Below, piece after piece: positions 1 to 8,847 of a stretch of DNA of 37,228 bases. How positions within the stretch are numbered: the stretch's first letter is position 1; every line of letters starts with the position of its first letter. Origin of the DNA: a virus; the IMG/VR virus record IMGVR_UViG_3300011115_000269, positions 1 to 37,228 of that record; one strand, 5' to 3'. The position numbers and the translations under genes were made by a program. The notes under the pieces are model-generated. The model was not told where the DNA came from and searched no databases. It saw nothing but the letters and a program-made list of their open reading frames with translations.

Positions 1-146
1 GCGACGGTATTGACTTAGTAAAAACAAAGACAAACCTTAGTGGTAACGGAAAAGTAGTACAAATTGGATTTGAAGCAGATATTAACGGAAGTTCATTGTC
101 AATTCAAAAGATTGATATATTCTACGCATCAGGGAAAACAGCATGA
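1..146 (+). CDS. Tail nozzle-like protein, C-terminal fragment (copy at contig start)
   Basis: This is the last 47-48 residues of the gene present in full at 35335-37155, cut by the contig edge. The reading frame starts at base 3 and ends at TGA 144-146. It overlaps the ATG of the collar fibre gene (143) as ATGA, exactly as at the right end. It differs from the full copy by Lys for Asn and Ser for Pro. It is one gene seen twice, not a paralogue. Confidence 0.9.
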   Translation, partial: DGIDLVKTKTNLSGNGKVVQIGFEADINGSSLSIQKIDIFYASGKTA

Positions 147-219
147 GTAATTATGTAAAAAGCACAAACTTTGCTATCAAAGATAGCTTAGTAACAACCG
201 ACCCAGCCAAGATTATTAA
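1..219. repeat. Contig-end overlap, copy 1 (same as 37010-37228)
   Basis: The first 219 bases match the last 219 bases of the window with only two substitutions: A/C at 23 versus 37032 and T/C at 93 versus 37102. Both change an amino acid of the tail nozzle protein (Lys/Asn and Ser/Pro). The match runs to the last base, so this is most simply the overlap left when a circular or circularly permuted genome is assembled, with strain variation between reads. A true direct terminal repeat cannot be excluded, but one with internal mismatches would be unusual. Confidence 0.9.
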
Positions 220-1003
220 AGGCACTGACATTGATAATGAATACAATGCTATTGCCAATGCTATCTCATCTAAAGCAGATACTAATAGTCCTTCATTGAC
301 AGGTACTCCATCTGCTCCTACTGCAACTTACGGTGCAAACACAACTCAACTAGCAAACACTTCGTTTGTTGCGGCTGGACTTGCTGGTCTAGTTCCTGCA
401 GGTATTATTACTTTGTGGTCTGGAGCTATCTCTGCTATTCCTACTGGTTGGGTGCTGTGTAACGGTGCAAACTCTACTCCTGACTTACGGGATAGATTCG
501 TAGTTGGTGCTGGTTCTAGCTATGCTGTTGGCGCTACAGGCGGTGCTGCTTCTGTCACGCTAGACGCTACAATGATTCCAAGCCACACACATACCGTATC
601 TGCTTCAGGAACAACCAGTGCTGTCAGCAACGACCATACACATACATTTAGTGGTACTTCTAGTGGTCAAAGTAATACCCACAGTCACGGTGTAAGCGAC
701 CCGGGACACGCTCACGGTTTCTCAAACAATATAATAGCACAAGGAAATACAGGACAACAAGGAAGAACAGACGGTTCTCAAGCATCTGTATTAACTGCAA
801 CAGCAGCAGCTACTACAGGTATTAGTATTGGTAACGCTAGTGCAGACCACAGCCACACTTATTCTGGTACAACATCAGGTATCTCTGCAAACCATACACA
901 TACAGTAACTGTATCAGGCACTACAGGTAACGGCACCGGCGGTGGTTTAGGACATGAGAACCGTCCTCCATATTATGCACTTGCATATATTATGAAGACC
1001 TAA
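143..1003 (+). CDS. Tail collar-domain fibre protein, His-rich
   Basis: This 286-aa protein is a likely short tail fibre or needle. Residues about 84-135 carry the phage tail-collar pattern (PAGIITLWSG, then PTGWVLCNG and TPDLRDRFVVGAG). The C-terminal half has repeated HTHT, HTHTF, HSHG, HAHG and HSHT motifs. In known collar and needle proteins such as T4 gp12, alternating His residues bind metal along a trimeric fibre, and I infer the same here. The gene starts at ATG 143 overlapping the nozzle stop (ATGA) and ends in TAATG with the next gene. The protein probably attaches to the nozzle or host surface. The start of the gene is repeated at 37152-37228. Confidence 0.8.
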   Translation: MSNYVKSTNFAIKDSLVTTDPAKIIKGTDIDNEYNAIANAISSKADTNSPSLTGTPSAPTATYGANTTQLANTSFVAAGLAGLVPAGIITLWSGAISAIPTGWVLCNGANSTPDLRDRFVVGAGSSYAVGATGGAASVTLDATMIPSHTHTVSASGTTSAVSNDHTHTFSGTSSGQSNTHSHGVSDPGHAHGFSNNIIAQGNTGQQGRTDGSQASVLTATAAATTGISIGNASADHSHTYSGTTSGISANHTHTVTVSGTTGNGTGGGLGHENRPPYYALAYIMKT

Positions 1004-1293
1004 TGGCTAAAGTACCTGTTGTCATTCGTGAACACTATACAATGTTGTTAGAGTTACATGACAACTTAATATGGTTTCACTCTGATGTTCGTAAATGGAC
1101 TCCAGAGATAAAAGTAAAGTATTTAGAAGATTTAAATTTATTACAACACTTAGTATCTGTTCCGCTTGTCGCTATAGCACATGAAGATAATAAGAAATTA
1201 GTAAAGTTTGGTAAATCAATAGGTTTTAAATTTAAACAAGATTTTGTAGGACAGGATAAACAAATGTATCACATATATAGTAGGAGTCTATAA
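1003..1293 (+). CDS. Conserved small phage protein, unknown function
   Basis: A 96-aa protein with no membrane segment. The C-terminal half (LVAIAHEDNKKLVKFGKSIG) vaguely recalls the end of a GNAT acyltransferase fold, where a helix follows a residue-rich NKK turn, but the acetyl-CoA loop is absent. T7-like phages also carry a small protein just before the internal virion proteins, so a virion or assembly role is possible by position only. It overlaps both neighbours (TAATG at each end). Confidence 0.6.
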   Translation: MAKVPVVIREHYTMLLELHDNLIWFHSDVRKWTPEIKVKYLEDLNLLQHLVSVPLVAIAHEDNKKLVKFGKSIGFKFKQDFVGQDKQMYHIYSRSL

Positions 1294-2708
1294 TGGGTGG
1301 TTTTACTTCAGCAATCGGCGGTTTAGTCGGTACAGTTGGTGGCGTGATTGGAGGTTCTAAAGCTGCTGACGCTGCTAAAGGACAAGCAGAAGCATTACGA
1401 GCTGCTGCCGATAGAGCTTCTGCAATGGCAGCGTTCACTCCTTATGGAATGACAACTGCGTTCGGTACGTCTAAGTTTGAAGACGGTAAAGGAAGCTATC
1501 AGCTATCTCCAGAACTTCAAGCACAGCAACAGCGTTTGTTTGCTCAAATGGGAGCGTATGACCCTACACAGGTTTCTCAAGCTGCTCAGTCTCTTTATGG
1601 CGGTGCTGGTAGTCTATTTAACTTAGGTGGTCAACTCCTTCCTACCGATACATCACGTACAGGTTCTGCAGAAGCTCAAGCGTTAGCAGAACAGTATCGT
1701 CTTGCACAGCAAGGTTTGATGCCTACTTCATTCCAAACTGGTGCAACTCCTGAAGCACAGGCTTATGCTCAACAGCTCCGTCAAACCGGTGCAGGTTACT
1801 TAGCTCAGTCTCCAGAAGAAGCTCGTGCAGAATACATTAGAACACAACAAGCTGCTTTGGCTCCAAGTCAAGAACAGCAGTTAGCTGAACTACGTAATCA
1901 GACATTCCAAACAGGTCGTGCTGGTTTAGCTGTTGGTGGCACATCTGCAGGTGGTTTACAGGCAACTAATCCAGAGATGGCTGCTTACTACAACTCTCTT
2001 GCTAATACTAACCGTCAAATTGCTGCAGGTGCTGAACAAGCTGCTCAACAGCGTCAGACACTCGGCTTAGGTATGTTAGGTCAAGGATTAGCTACACAGC
2101 AGCAATCTGAAGCAACTCAACGTGCTAATATGTTGCAGAATTTAGGTGTAAGTCTTGGTTATGGCACACAAGGTCTCGGAACTTCCGAAGCTGGTACACA
2201 ACTGGCTCGTGAACGCTTTGCCGAAGATTTACGTATGGGTGCTGGTCTGTTTGGTACTGGTGGTGAGTTGCTAGGTCAAGTACCTAAGTTAACAACTGCT
2301 GGCTATGCTCCGTTAGAAGCTCAGTTAGGTCTGTTAAGTAAAACTGAAGCAATGGGTCAAGACCCTTACAAACTCAGTATTGATTTAGCTAATCAGTATG
2401 CTCAAGCTGGCGCTCGTCAAGGTCAGTTATACTTACAACCTCAAGAAGCTGCTGCTAGGTCTTATGCACAGTATCAAGGATATAGTCCGATGGCTGTTGG
2501 TCTACAAGGTATTGGAAGCTCTATCCAGTCTTTAGGTAACGGTTTTATGGCAGGAACTCCTAATCAAGCAACTGCACAATATTATGGAACTAATGCAGGA
2601 AGCGAACAGACTCGTATGCTTGCGGAACAAGATGCAGGTATTGGAAACTGGAGCAACAGTGGCGGTGGTGGTAGTAGCTGGTTCAGTAATCTATTAGGAG
2701 GTAAATAA
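1293..2708 (+). CDS. Putative internal virion / DNA-ejection protein A
   Basis: A 471-aa protein rich in Ala, Gln and Gly. Residues 2-22 form a Gly-zipper-like hydrophobic stretch (GGFTSAIGGLVGTVGGVIGG), typical of ejection proteins that enter membranes. The rest is Gln/Ala helical repeats, and the tail is Gly/Ser-rich (SGGGGSSWFSNLLGG). It is the first of three large low-complexity proteins lying between the tail genes and the lysis genes, the place where T7-like and P22-like phages put ejection proteins. Function is inferred from position and composition. Confidence 0.6.
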   Translation: MGGFTSAIGGLVGTVGGVIGGSKAADAAKGQAEALRAAADRASAMAAFTPYGMTTAFGTSKFEDGKGSYQLSPELQAQQQRLFAQMGAYDPTQVSQAAQSLYGGAGSLFNLGGQLLPTDTSRTGSAEAQALAEQYRLAQQGLMPTSFQTGATPEAQAYAQQLRQTGAGYLAQSPEEARAEYIRTQQAALAPSQEQQLAELRNQTFQTGRAGLAVGGTSAGGLQATNPEMAAYYNSLANTNRQIAAGAEQAAQQRQTLGLGMLGQGLATQQQSEATQRANMLQNLGVSLGYGTQGLGTSEAGTQLARERFAEDLRMGAGLFGTGGELLGQVPKLTTAGYAPLEAQLGLLSKTEAMGQDPYKLSIDLANQYAQAGARQGQLYLQPQEAAARSYAQYQGYSPMAVGLQGIGSSIQSLGNGFMAGTPNQATAQYYGTNAGSEQTRMLAEQDAGIGNWSNSGGGGSSWFSNLLGGK

Positions 2709-3814
2709 TGGCTGATAATATTGTAGGCGGTTTATTCGGTGTTGACCCTGCTGTATTACAGCGTCAGCAACAAGAACGAGAATATGCTCAGGATTATAGA
2801 GCGGTTCAGTTAGACCCAATGCAGCAATCTAAACTTGCTATTTTGCAAGGAACAAGAGCTTTTGGTCGTGGTGTTGGTGGTCTATTAGGTATGGAAGACC
2901 CTGAACTTGCTAAAGCATCAAAGATTAAACAAGTTGCGTCTCAGATTAATATCACAACTCCAGATGGGTTGCGTCAGTTAGCGGCTGCGATTAAAGATTT
3001 TGCTCCGCAAGAAGCAATGATGGCGATTGCCGAAGCTGATAAGCGTGAACAAACTGGTTTAGGTTTACAGAAGACTAAAGCTGATATTTCTAAAGCTGAG
3101 TTGTCTGCTGCTAACGAAGAGAAACTACGTGCTGAATTGTCTGAAGCTGTTGCGAGAGGCGCTAAAGACTCAGAAATTATTAGTATTGTGTCTAAATACG
3201 GTTCTGCAGATAAAATCTTACAAGAACTTTCTCGAAAACAAGACAGAGAGGCAGCTCGTGCGGCTAAAGCTGCCGGTGCTGGAGAAGGCGGTGTAGGTAC
3301 TCCGGGTCCTGTAGGTAAGTCTGGTGCATACCGTGATATTACCGGTCAGATTCTTGGACCAACAGAGATGAAGACAGTTCGTCAAGAGTTTGAGACAAAT
3401 CAACGCTTGTTGAATACTTTGAACAACGTGAACGCTTCTGACGTAAAAGATGCTGAGAGCTTTGTAGACTGGACCACTAAAGGCGAATCTAAAGCGTTAG
3501 CTAACAAGGCTACCCTTAATGCTCAGTCTAAGATTGCTGCATCACAGTTGTTGGAACAGATTGGTCAGTTACCTCCGGGTTCTGCTTCTGATGCCGACAT
3601 GAGAGCAGCTATGAAGAGCTTTCCCGGCTACTCTAATCCTGAAGCTCTTGCTGAATGGGTTAACCGTACTAAAGAACGTTTACAATTCCATATCGGTCGT
3701 AGTTCAGAACAGTTTGGCTTTAAACCAACCGTTAATGCTACAGCTCCGATTGATTTAAAAGCGAAGTCAAGCAAAGCTGGTTCTTCAAGAGAAAATCCAA
3801 TTAAATTAGATTAA
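2708..3814 (+). CDS. Putative internal virion / DNA-ejection protein B
   Basis: A 368-aa soluble protein. Residues about 110-190 are charged, heptad-like helices (KTKADISKAELSAANEEKL) followed by a Gly/Ala hinge and a second helical region. No enzyme motif is visible. It starts in TAATG overlap with the preceding gene and is followed after 9 bases by the next large protein. Context suggests a core or ejection protein. A chaperone for the neighbouring ejection proteins is an alternative. Confidence 0.55.
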   Translation: MADNIVGGLFGVDPAVLQRQQQEREYAQDYRAVQLDPMQQSKLAILQGTRAFGRGVGGLLGMEDPELAKASKIKQVASQINITTPDGLRQLAAAIKDFAPQEAMMAIAEADKREQTGLGLQKTKADISKAELSAANEEKLRAELSEAVARGAKDSEIISIVSKYGSADKILQELSRKQDREAARAAKAAGAGEGGVGTPGPVGKSGAYRDITGQILGPTEMKTVRQEFETNQRLLNTLNNVNASDVKDAESFVDWTTKGESKALANKATLNAQSKIAASQLLEQIGQLPPGSASDADMRAAMKSFPGYSNPEALAEWVNRTKERLQFHIGRSSEQFGFKPTVNATAPIDLKAKSSKAGSSRENPIKLD

Positions 3815-3823
3815 GGTATAACG

Positions 3824-5563
3824 ATGCCAGTATACGAATACAAAGGTCAGTTTTACGAGTTATCTGAAACAGACCCTGCTGCAGCTAAAGCAAAGATTGT
3901 TTCTAGTCTTGGTGGCGGTGCTGCTCCTGAGAAGAAAGGAATGTTAGATTTCCTTCCTAAAGGAGTTCCTGATTGGATGCAAAGCAAACCCGGTCAAGAA
4001 GCGCCGATGGCTGCCGGAGGAGACCCTACAAACCCAATGGCTTATTTGTCTGAAGCACAAAAGACCGAACAAGGTCCAGCGATGCAAGCTGTCGGTCAAG
4101 GTGTTCAACGTGGCTTACAAGTTGGTGCTGGTTTAGCTAAAGGTGCTGTGATTAACCCTGTTGCTGCTGCAGCTCAAGTAGTTGGCGGGGAAACAGGTCG
4201 TCAGTTTGCACAAGAAGCTCAGAAGTCTTATGAGACACAACGTGCTAATGCAGGTGCTGAAGGCTTCGACTGGGCTGAACTAGCCGGTGCTGTTGCTAGT
4301 CCTATCAATCGTGTTCTTCCCGGCGGTACTGGCGGTCAAGCTGCTTTAGGCGGTGCTTTTGGTGCTGCGATGACACCAGTGTTAGGTGAGAATCTAACCA
4401 TGTCTGACGTTCTTGCTGGTAAAGTAGAACAGATGGGCTTAGGTGCGGTTGCTGGTCGTTTAGTTGGTGGTTTAGCTAATGCTCTTACACCAACACTGAA
4501 GCCCGGTGTTCGTGAGCTGATGGATAAAGGTATTCCTGTAACTCCCGGACAAGCCTACGAAGGTATCCCCGGTGTTCTGTATCGTCAGATTGAGAAGTTA
4601 GACATTCCCGGTATGCGTGTAAACAAAGATGCTATCAATCTTGCGTTTACTAAGTCTACTGGTGATGATGTTCTTGGTATTGTCGGTGAGAAGTTACCTC
4701 AGAACATGGAGAACGGTCAACAAATCTTTGGCTATATTCAGAATAAACTTTCTAAGTTTTATGATGATGCTTTAGACAAGATTGGTCCAGTTCGTCCTGA
4801 CCAAGAGTTTACTCAAGGAATTGCTCAGACAGTAAACAACTTGAATGAAACACTCGGTGCTAAGAATTCAGCTACTAAAGAAGTTAAGAACTTTATTCAA
4901 GCAAACGTAATGCAACGCATTGGTAAAGACGGTAGTTTTGGTGCTAAAGATATGAAGCGTTTAGACGAGATTTTTCGTACTAAAATTGATTCTATCAAAG
5001 CTACTGATACTCCTGCTGAACTTAAACGAGCAGCTTACGACGATGCTTATAAAGCTATCAAAGGTCTATTGCTTCGTAACGATACAGAAGGTAACATCAC
5101 TAAAGCTAATTTAGCTTATATGCAACGTTCACGTATCATGGAAGCTACTCAGAAGAACGCTGCTGAACTTGGTGCTGCTGGTACTTACAGTCCTGCTGAA
5201 TTGGCTAAAGTTGCTGCTAAACAAGGCGGTGACATCGAAGCTGCAATGGGTACAGCCCCACTACAAGCTCAAGCTACTCGAGCAATGAACATTGTTGGTG
5301 ATACAACTACTGAAGCTGCTAAGTTCCGTAACTTGATGATTGCTGGTAAGTTAACTGGTCTCGGTGCATTAGGGCTGTTCTCTCCAATGATTGCTGGTCC
5401 TATCTTAGTTGCGTCTGGTCTTACATACGGTGCTGCTAAGAAACTGATGTCAAGTCCCGGAGCTACTCGTAAAGCAGTATCAGAAGCCTTGATGAATAAT
5501 CCATCATTGTTTGGTGTAGTTCCTGCAAACGTTCGTGAGCAACTACGAGGAATGAAAGAGTAA
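3824..5563 (+). CDS. Putative internal virion / DNA-ejection protein C
   Basis: A 579-aa protein. It begins with a short beta-like module (MPVYEYKGQFYELSETD) often seen at the N-terminus of phage pilot proteins. A Gly/Ala-rich amphipathic stretch follows at about 85-215, then a helical middle. A strongly hydrophobic segment near residues 510-545 (LGALGLFSPMIAGPILVASG) could cross the inner membrane during ejection. Upstream spacing (AAGG about 8 bases before ATG 3824) supports the start. It overlaps the holin gene by TAATG. The role is inferred. Confidence 0.55.
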   Translation: MPVYEYKGQFYELSETDPAAAKAKIVSSLGGGAAPEKKGMLDFLPKGVPDWMQSKPGQEAPMAAGGDPTNPMAYLSEAQKTEQGPAMQAVGQGVQRGLQVGAGLAKGAVINPVAAAAQVVGGETGRQFAQEAQKSYETQRANAGAEGFDWAELAGAVASPINRVLPGGTGGQAALGGAFGAAMTPVLGENLTMSDVLAGKVEQMGLGAVAGRLVGGLANALTPTLKPGVRELMDKGIPVTPGQAYEGIPGVLYRQIEKLDIPGMRVNKDAINLAFTKSTGDDVLGIVGEKLPQNMENGQQIFGYIQNKLSKFYDDALDKIGPVRPDQEFTQGIAQTVNNLNETLGAKNSATKEVKNFIQANVMQRIGKDGSFGAKDMKRLDEIFRTKIDSIKATDTPAELKRAAYDDAYKAIKGLLLRNDTEGNITKANLAYMQRSRIMEATQKNAAELGAAGTYSPAELAKVAAKQGGDIEAAMGTAPLQAQATRAMNIVGDTTTEAAKFRNLMIAGKLTGLGALGLFSPMIAGPILVASGLTYGAAKKLMSSPGATRKAVSEALMNNPSLFGVVPANVREQLRGMKE

Positions 5564-5976
5564 TGGACCCAATCTCAACAGTTCTGAATGTCGGGATGAA
5601 ACTTCTCGACAAATTCTTTCCAGACCCTGCTGATAAAGCGAAGGCTCAGTTAGAGCTTTTGCAGATGCAGCAGAACGGAGAACTGGCTCAGATTAATGCT
5701 GATATTGCAGAACAGCAAGAATTGACTAAGCGTCAACAAGCGGACATGATTAGCGACTCATGGTTGTCTAAGAATATCCGTCCAATGACCTTAATTGCTA
5801 TCTTGGCTGGTTACTTTGTGTTTGCTCTGATGTCTGCTTTCGGCATGGATACGAACACTAAGTATGTTGAGCTGTTGGGACAGTGGGGAATGTTGATTAT
5901 GTCTTTCTACTTCGGTGGACGTACCCTTGAAAAGATTATGGATATGAAAGCTAAATCTAAGAATGAAACTAACTGA
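5563..5976 (+). CDS. Holin, 3TM type (GTA-holin-like)
   Basis: A 137-aa protein. A charged amphipathic N-terminus with a Gln-rich coiled coil (about 30-65) is followed by a SWLSKNIRPMTL turn and two clear membrane segments (about 72-92 and 106-122). The layout and the motif before the first segment match the Holin_3TM family of gene-transfer agents and many phages. It would permeabilise the inner membrane to release the endolysin encoded directly downstream, whose ATG lies inside this gene's end (14-base overlap). Confidence 0.8.
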   Translation: MDPISTVLNVGMKLLDKFFPDPADKAKAQLELLQMQQNGELAQINADIAEQQELTKRQQADMISDSWLSKNIRPMTLIAILAGYFVFALMSAFGMDTNTKYVELLGQWGMLIMSFYFGGRTLEKIMDMKAKSKNETN

Positions 5977-6397
5977 GAATTTTAGCCTTGAAGAGATGAC
6001 TGTCTCTGAAATCGGAGCTAGAAGAGGATTAGACAACACTCCTAATGCTACCGAGATAGCAAACTTAGTTAGAACTGCTGGATTGCTAGAGCAAGTTCGT
6101 GCATTAGTCAAGAAGCCGATTATTGTCAATTCTGCTTTTAGGTCTAAGGCAGTAAATGATGCTGTAGGGTCTAAAGATACTAGCCAGCACCGTATCGGCT
6201 GTGCTGCAGATATAAGAGTCCCCGGAATGACCCCTAAACAGGTCGTACAGGCTTGCATTGATGCCAACATACCGTTTGACCAGATTATTCAAGAATTCGA
6301 CTCATGGACGCATATAAGCGTTCCTGACAGTGCTGCTAGACCACCACGCAAACAAGCACTGATTATTGACCGTAACGGCACTCGTCCTTACCAATAA
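5963..6397 (+). CDS. Endolysin, M15A peptidase (D-Ala carboxypeptidase-like)
   Basis: A 144-aa single-domain zinc peptidase. The family signature is complete: SAFRS at 57-61, SQHRIGCAADI with ligands His76 and Asp83, and WTHIS with His117. It should cut the peptide cross-bridges of peptidoglycan. There is no signal peptide, so it depends on the holin encoded just upstream. It is the last gene of the rightward unit, ending 76 bases before the convergent HNH gene. Confidence 0.88.
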   Translation: MKLTENFSLEEMTVSEIGARRGLDNTPNATEIANLVRTAGLLEQVRALVKKPIIVNSAFRSKAVNDAVGSKDTSQHRIGCAADIRVPGMTPKQVVQACIDANIPFDQIIQEFDSWTHISVPDSAARPPRKQALIIDRNGTRPYQ

Positions 6398-6426
6398 CTT
6401 TACAATCTTTCTATAAAACTTGACAA

Positions 6427-6452
6427 TAAAAAAAGAGGCTTCCGAAGAAGCC
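6427..6452 (-). terminator. Rho-independent terminator of the leftward unit
   Basis: The hairpin GGCTTC-CGAA-GAAGCC (6437-6452) is followed, read on the minus strand, by CTCTTTTTTTATT. On the plus strand there is no T-run after the hairpin. It therefore should stop the long leftward early transcript just after the HNH gene, but would act weakly on the endolysin transcript. Confidence 0.8.
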
Positions 6453-6473
6453 CCTATCAAATACTACACAATG

Positions 6474-6935
6474 TTACTTTACCATTCGACACCAAGAAAT
6501 AAATAAGTCGTTCGGTAGGTCTTTCTTCATCATATTCAGTGTTTTATGCACAATCTGAATGTTCCAAACATGATAACCTTCTCGACTGTTAATACGGTCT
6601 ACAGACGCATCTAATCCAAACTCCAACGGAACCCCTGTAAACGCACACTTCTTCAGTTGCTTTATATACTGTGAGTAAATGTCTTCAATCGTTATAGTGA
6701 CTTCAATGTTGCGTTTCTTTGCTCCATTTTTTAAACGACTAAATACTTTACCGGGTACATCTTTATAGCCAGCCCAAGCAGGATTATCTTTTCCTTTTTT
6801 AGGTTCACGGTTTCTATTATTGTTAGCTGTTCGACATGAAGGACAAACAGACTCATTAGCCACTGCTTTTTCAAATGAGTATTTATTCGTATAGCTCAAT
6901 TCTTTTGAGCAGCAGCTACAGAGTCTGTTGTACAT
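6474..6935 (-). CDS. HNH endonuclease, homing-type
   Basis: A 153-aa protein. The N-terminus has a Cys pair set (CSCC and CPSCR) that probably binds zinc. The C-terminal half has the phage HNH pattern CAFTGVP, DASVDRINSREGYHVWNIQIVHK and a final NMMKKDL helix. It starts one base after the stop of the ribonucleotide reductase gene and is the last gene before the terminator. Reductase genes are frequent homing targets, so it is probably a free-standing mobile nuclease and not a phage function. Confidence 0.85.
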   Translation of the reverse strand: MYNRLCSCCSKELSYTNKYSFEKAVANESVCPSCRTANNNRNREPKKGKDNPAWAGYKDVPGKVFSRLKNGAKKRNIEVTITIEDIYSQYIKQLKKCAFTGVPLEFGLDASVDRINSREGYHVWNIQIVHKTLNMMKKDLPNDLFISWCRMVK

Positions 6936-6936
6936 A

Positions 6937-8847
6937 TTAAATCTCGCAGCCTCCAGCAGTACAACTTAAAGTCTGTACACCTTCAACATTATCATCATAT
7001 TCTTTAAAATTATCCCATTCAACTGATTCTGGAACAATTAATTTTAAACGATTATATGTTTCTTCGTCACACTCCTCATAAGGTGCTTGTTTATAAGTAT
7101 GTTCAGAATAAGGCAAGAAAGACACACCAGTAACTTCGTCGAAGTGCTTAAACGTCCATGCTCCGACATCCATCCACTCGTTCTCTTTCACAGAGATAGT
7201 TACTGAAGGCTTATGCTCACAGTAGTGACGCTGGAACAACAACCACAACTTCAAGTGCTGAATTGCAGACAAATCTTCACGTAACAAAGCACCGTCAGCT
7301 ACAGCTACAGGGAAACTAAATACTGTAGTTGAATCAGGTTTCATCACACAAGGCTCTGCTACAAACCCTGCTTGAATCATAAACTGAGTTAAAGGGTCTT
7401 TGTTGTCAGCTCGTACACGACGGATGTAATACTTGCTATGTTGAGGGTGTATCCCACTCGCAGTTGAACACAACTGAGATACTGTTCCTTCTGGCTTGAC
7501 AGCAGTAACAGCAACAGATTGATTAATACCAATAGCTGCAGCAAAAGTAGCGTTGGTTCTAACAGCGACATCTCGTAAGTCCTCCAATCGTTTAGGTAAG
7601 TCTACATCATCAGGGTTATTCAACAACACGTTGTCACAAATACCTGTCATTGATACACCTAAAAGTGCTTCTTCTTCTGTGTTCTTCTGCCAGATTTTAC
7701 GCAAGTAAGGGAAGTCCGTCAGTGAGGCTTGAAAAGTGCCGAGAATCGTTGCCAGACGAATCTTATTGCTGATGGAGTCAATATCATCGTCGCTACGAAT
7801 AATACAGCTAGATAGATTGCAGAATTGATAAGGACGCAAAATAATCTCAGAACAAGGGTTAGTACCGAAGGCATAAGTTGCATCACGGCGACCATTTTTT
7901 GCAGCCTGTTTTTGAGATGCTTGTCGATTAAAGATTCCACGTTCGCCTGAGTGTGATTCATAGATAGAACTCCATTCCCGCATAAATTGACCAATAGACG
8001 GTGTCTCAAGATACGAAGCAGAGTTGTTAGCTAATGCACGTTGACCTTGACCATCCCACCAGTTACCTGCTTTAGCGTGTGCCATTTTGTCATCTGATAA
8101 ATCAGACAACGAAATCATAGCGGAGCGTCGGACTCCACCCACAACAACAACTTCCCCGATTTTGCACAGAATATCATGGCACTCGAGTGAAGTGAGACGA
8201 CGACCAACTGCCCCTTTGAACTTGGCAATACAAAATTTATAAAGCTCCTCCAAAGGTCCGGGTCCACTAGCTCTGCCGCCGAAAGTTTTGAGTCTTGCTC
8301 CTGCAGGTCGAACTCTTGATACGTCAAACTTTGGAATTTCGCCAGCGTAGAGTAAAGCCAATAACTGACGGAGTGATTTAGCCCATCCTTCTTTAGAATC
8401 CGACACAACAATAGAAGTCTTACTATCAAACAACTGAGTCGGCACTTCAGGTAATTTAGAAACATATTGCTGCTCCACAGAGAATCCAACACCAGTACCG
8501 CAGAGAAGGATATACATCGCTTCGTCAAAGGCTTTAGGGTCATCAATCGGTAAATATGAACAGTTAAATGCAGCTACATTCTGACGCTCAAGTGCTGGTC
8601 CGGCAGTCATAATAGCTCGCATACTTGGTACTACATCTAACGCTACAACAGCGTCTTCTAACTCTTTACGAAGCTCTTTAGTCAGCGTATAGTTTTGTTT
8701 TGTTGCTAAGTGCTTCTCCATGAAGTCAAAGTAACGAGCAACAGTCTCGTTCCAGTGTTCACGGCGACCTTTATCGTCAAGATAGCGGCTGTATCTCGAT
8801 TTAGCAATAAAGGTATTGTAAGGTGTCATTGTGTAGTTGTTACTCAT
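6937..8847 (-). CDS. nrdJ: Class II (adenosylcobalamin) ribonucleoside-triphosphate reductase
   Basis: A 636-aa monomeric B12-dependent reductase of the Lactobacillus leichmannii RTPR type, making dNTPs from NTPs for phage DNA synthesis. Cys96 (FNCSY), Cys332, Glu334 (NPCSE) and Cys343 match the family redox pair and radical site (C119, C408, E410, C419). The 332-to-343 spacing of 11 is the same as in RTPR. The C-terminal shuttle pair Cys629/Cys634 (SCTAGGC) keeps the spacing of C731/C736. GGVRRSAM is at about 237-244. It is about 100 residues shorter than RTPR. The start ATG overlaps the stop of the 51-aa gene (ATGA). Function depends on host or environmental cobalamin. Confidence 0.93.
   Translation of the reverse strand: MSNNYTMTPYNTFIAKSRYSRYLDDKGRREHWNETVARYFDFMEKHLATKQNYTLTKELRKELEDAVVALDVVPSMRAIMTAGPALERQNVAAFNCSYLPIDDPKAFDEAMYILLCGTGVGFSVEQQYVSKLPEVPTQLFDSKTSIVVSDSKEGWAKSLRQLLALLYAGEIPKFDVSRVRPAGARLKTFGGRASGPGPLEELYKFCIAKFKGAVGRRLTSLECHDILCKIGEVVVVGGVRRSAMISLSDLSDDKMAHAKAGNWWDGQGQRALANNSASYLETPSIGQFMREWSSIYESHSGERGIFNRQASQKQAAKNGRRDATYAFGTNPCSEIILRPYQFCNLSSCIIRSDDDIDSISNKIRLATILGTFQASLTDFPYLRKIWQKNTEEEALLGVSMTGICDNVLLNNPDDVDLPKRLEDLRDVAVRTNATFAAAIGINQSVAVTAVKPEGTVSQLCSTASGIHPQHSKYYIRRVRADNKDPLTQFMIQAGFVAEPCVMKPDSTTVFSFPVAVADGALLREDLSAIQHLKLWLLFQRHYCEHKPSVTISVKENEWMDVGAWTFKHFDEVTGVSFLPYSEHTYKQAPYEECDEETYNRLKLIVPESVEWDNFKEYDDNVEGVQTLSCTAGGCEI

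Noticed and set aside
5791-6270. Minus-strand 159-codon frame opposite holin and endolysin
   Set aside because: It is antisense to two well-supported overlapping genes, with no family resemblance and no ribosome-binding site.
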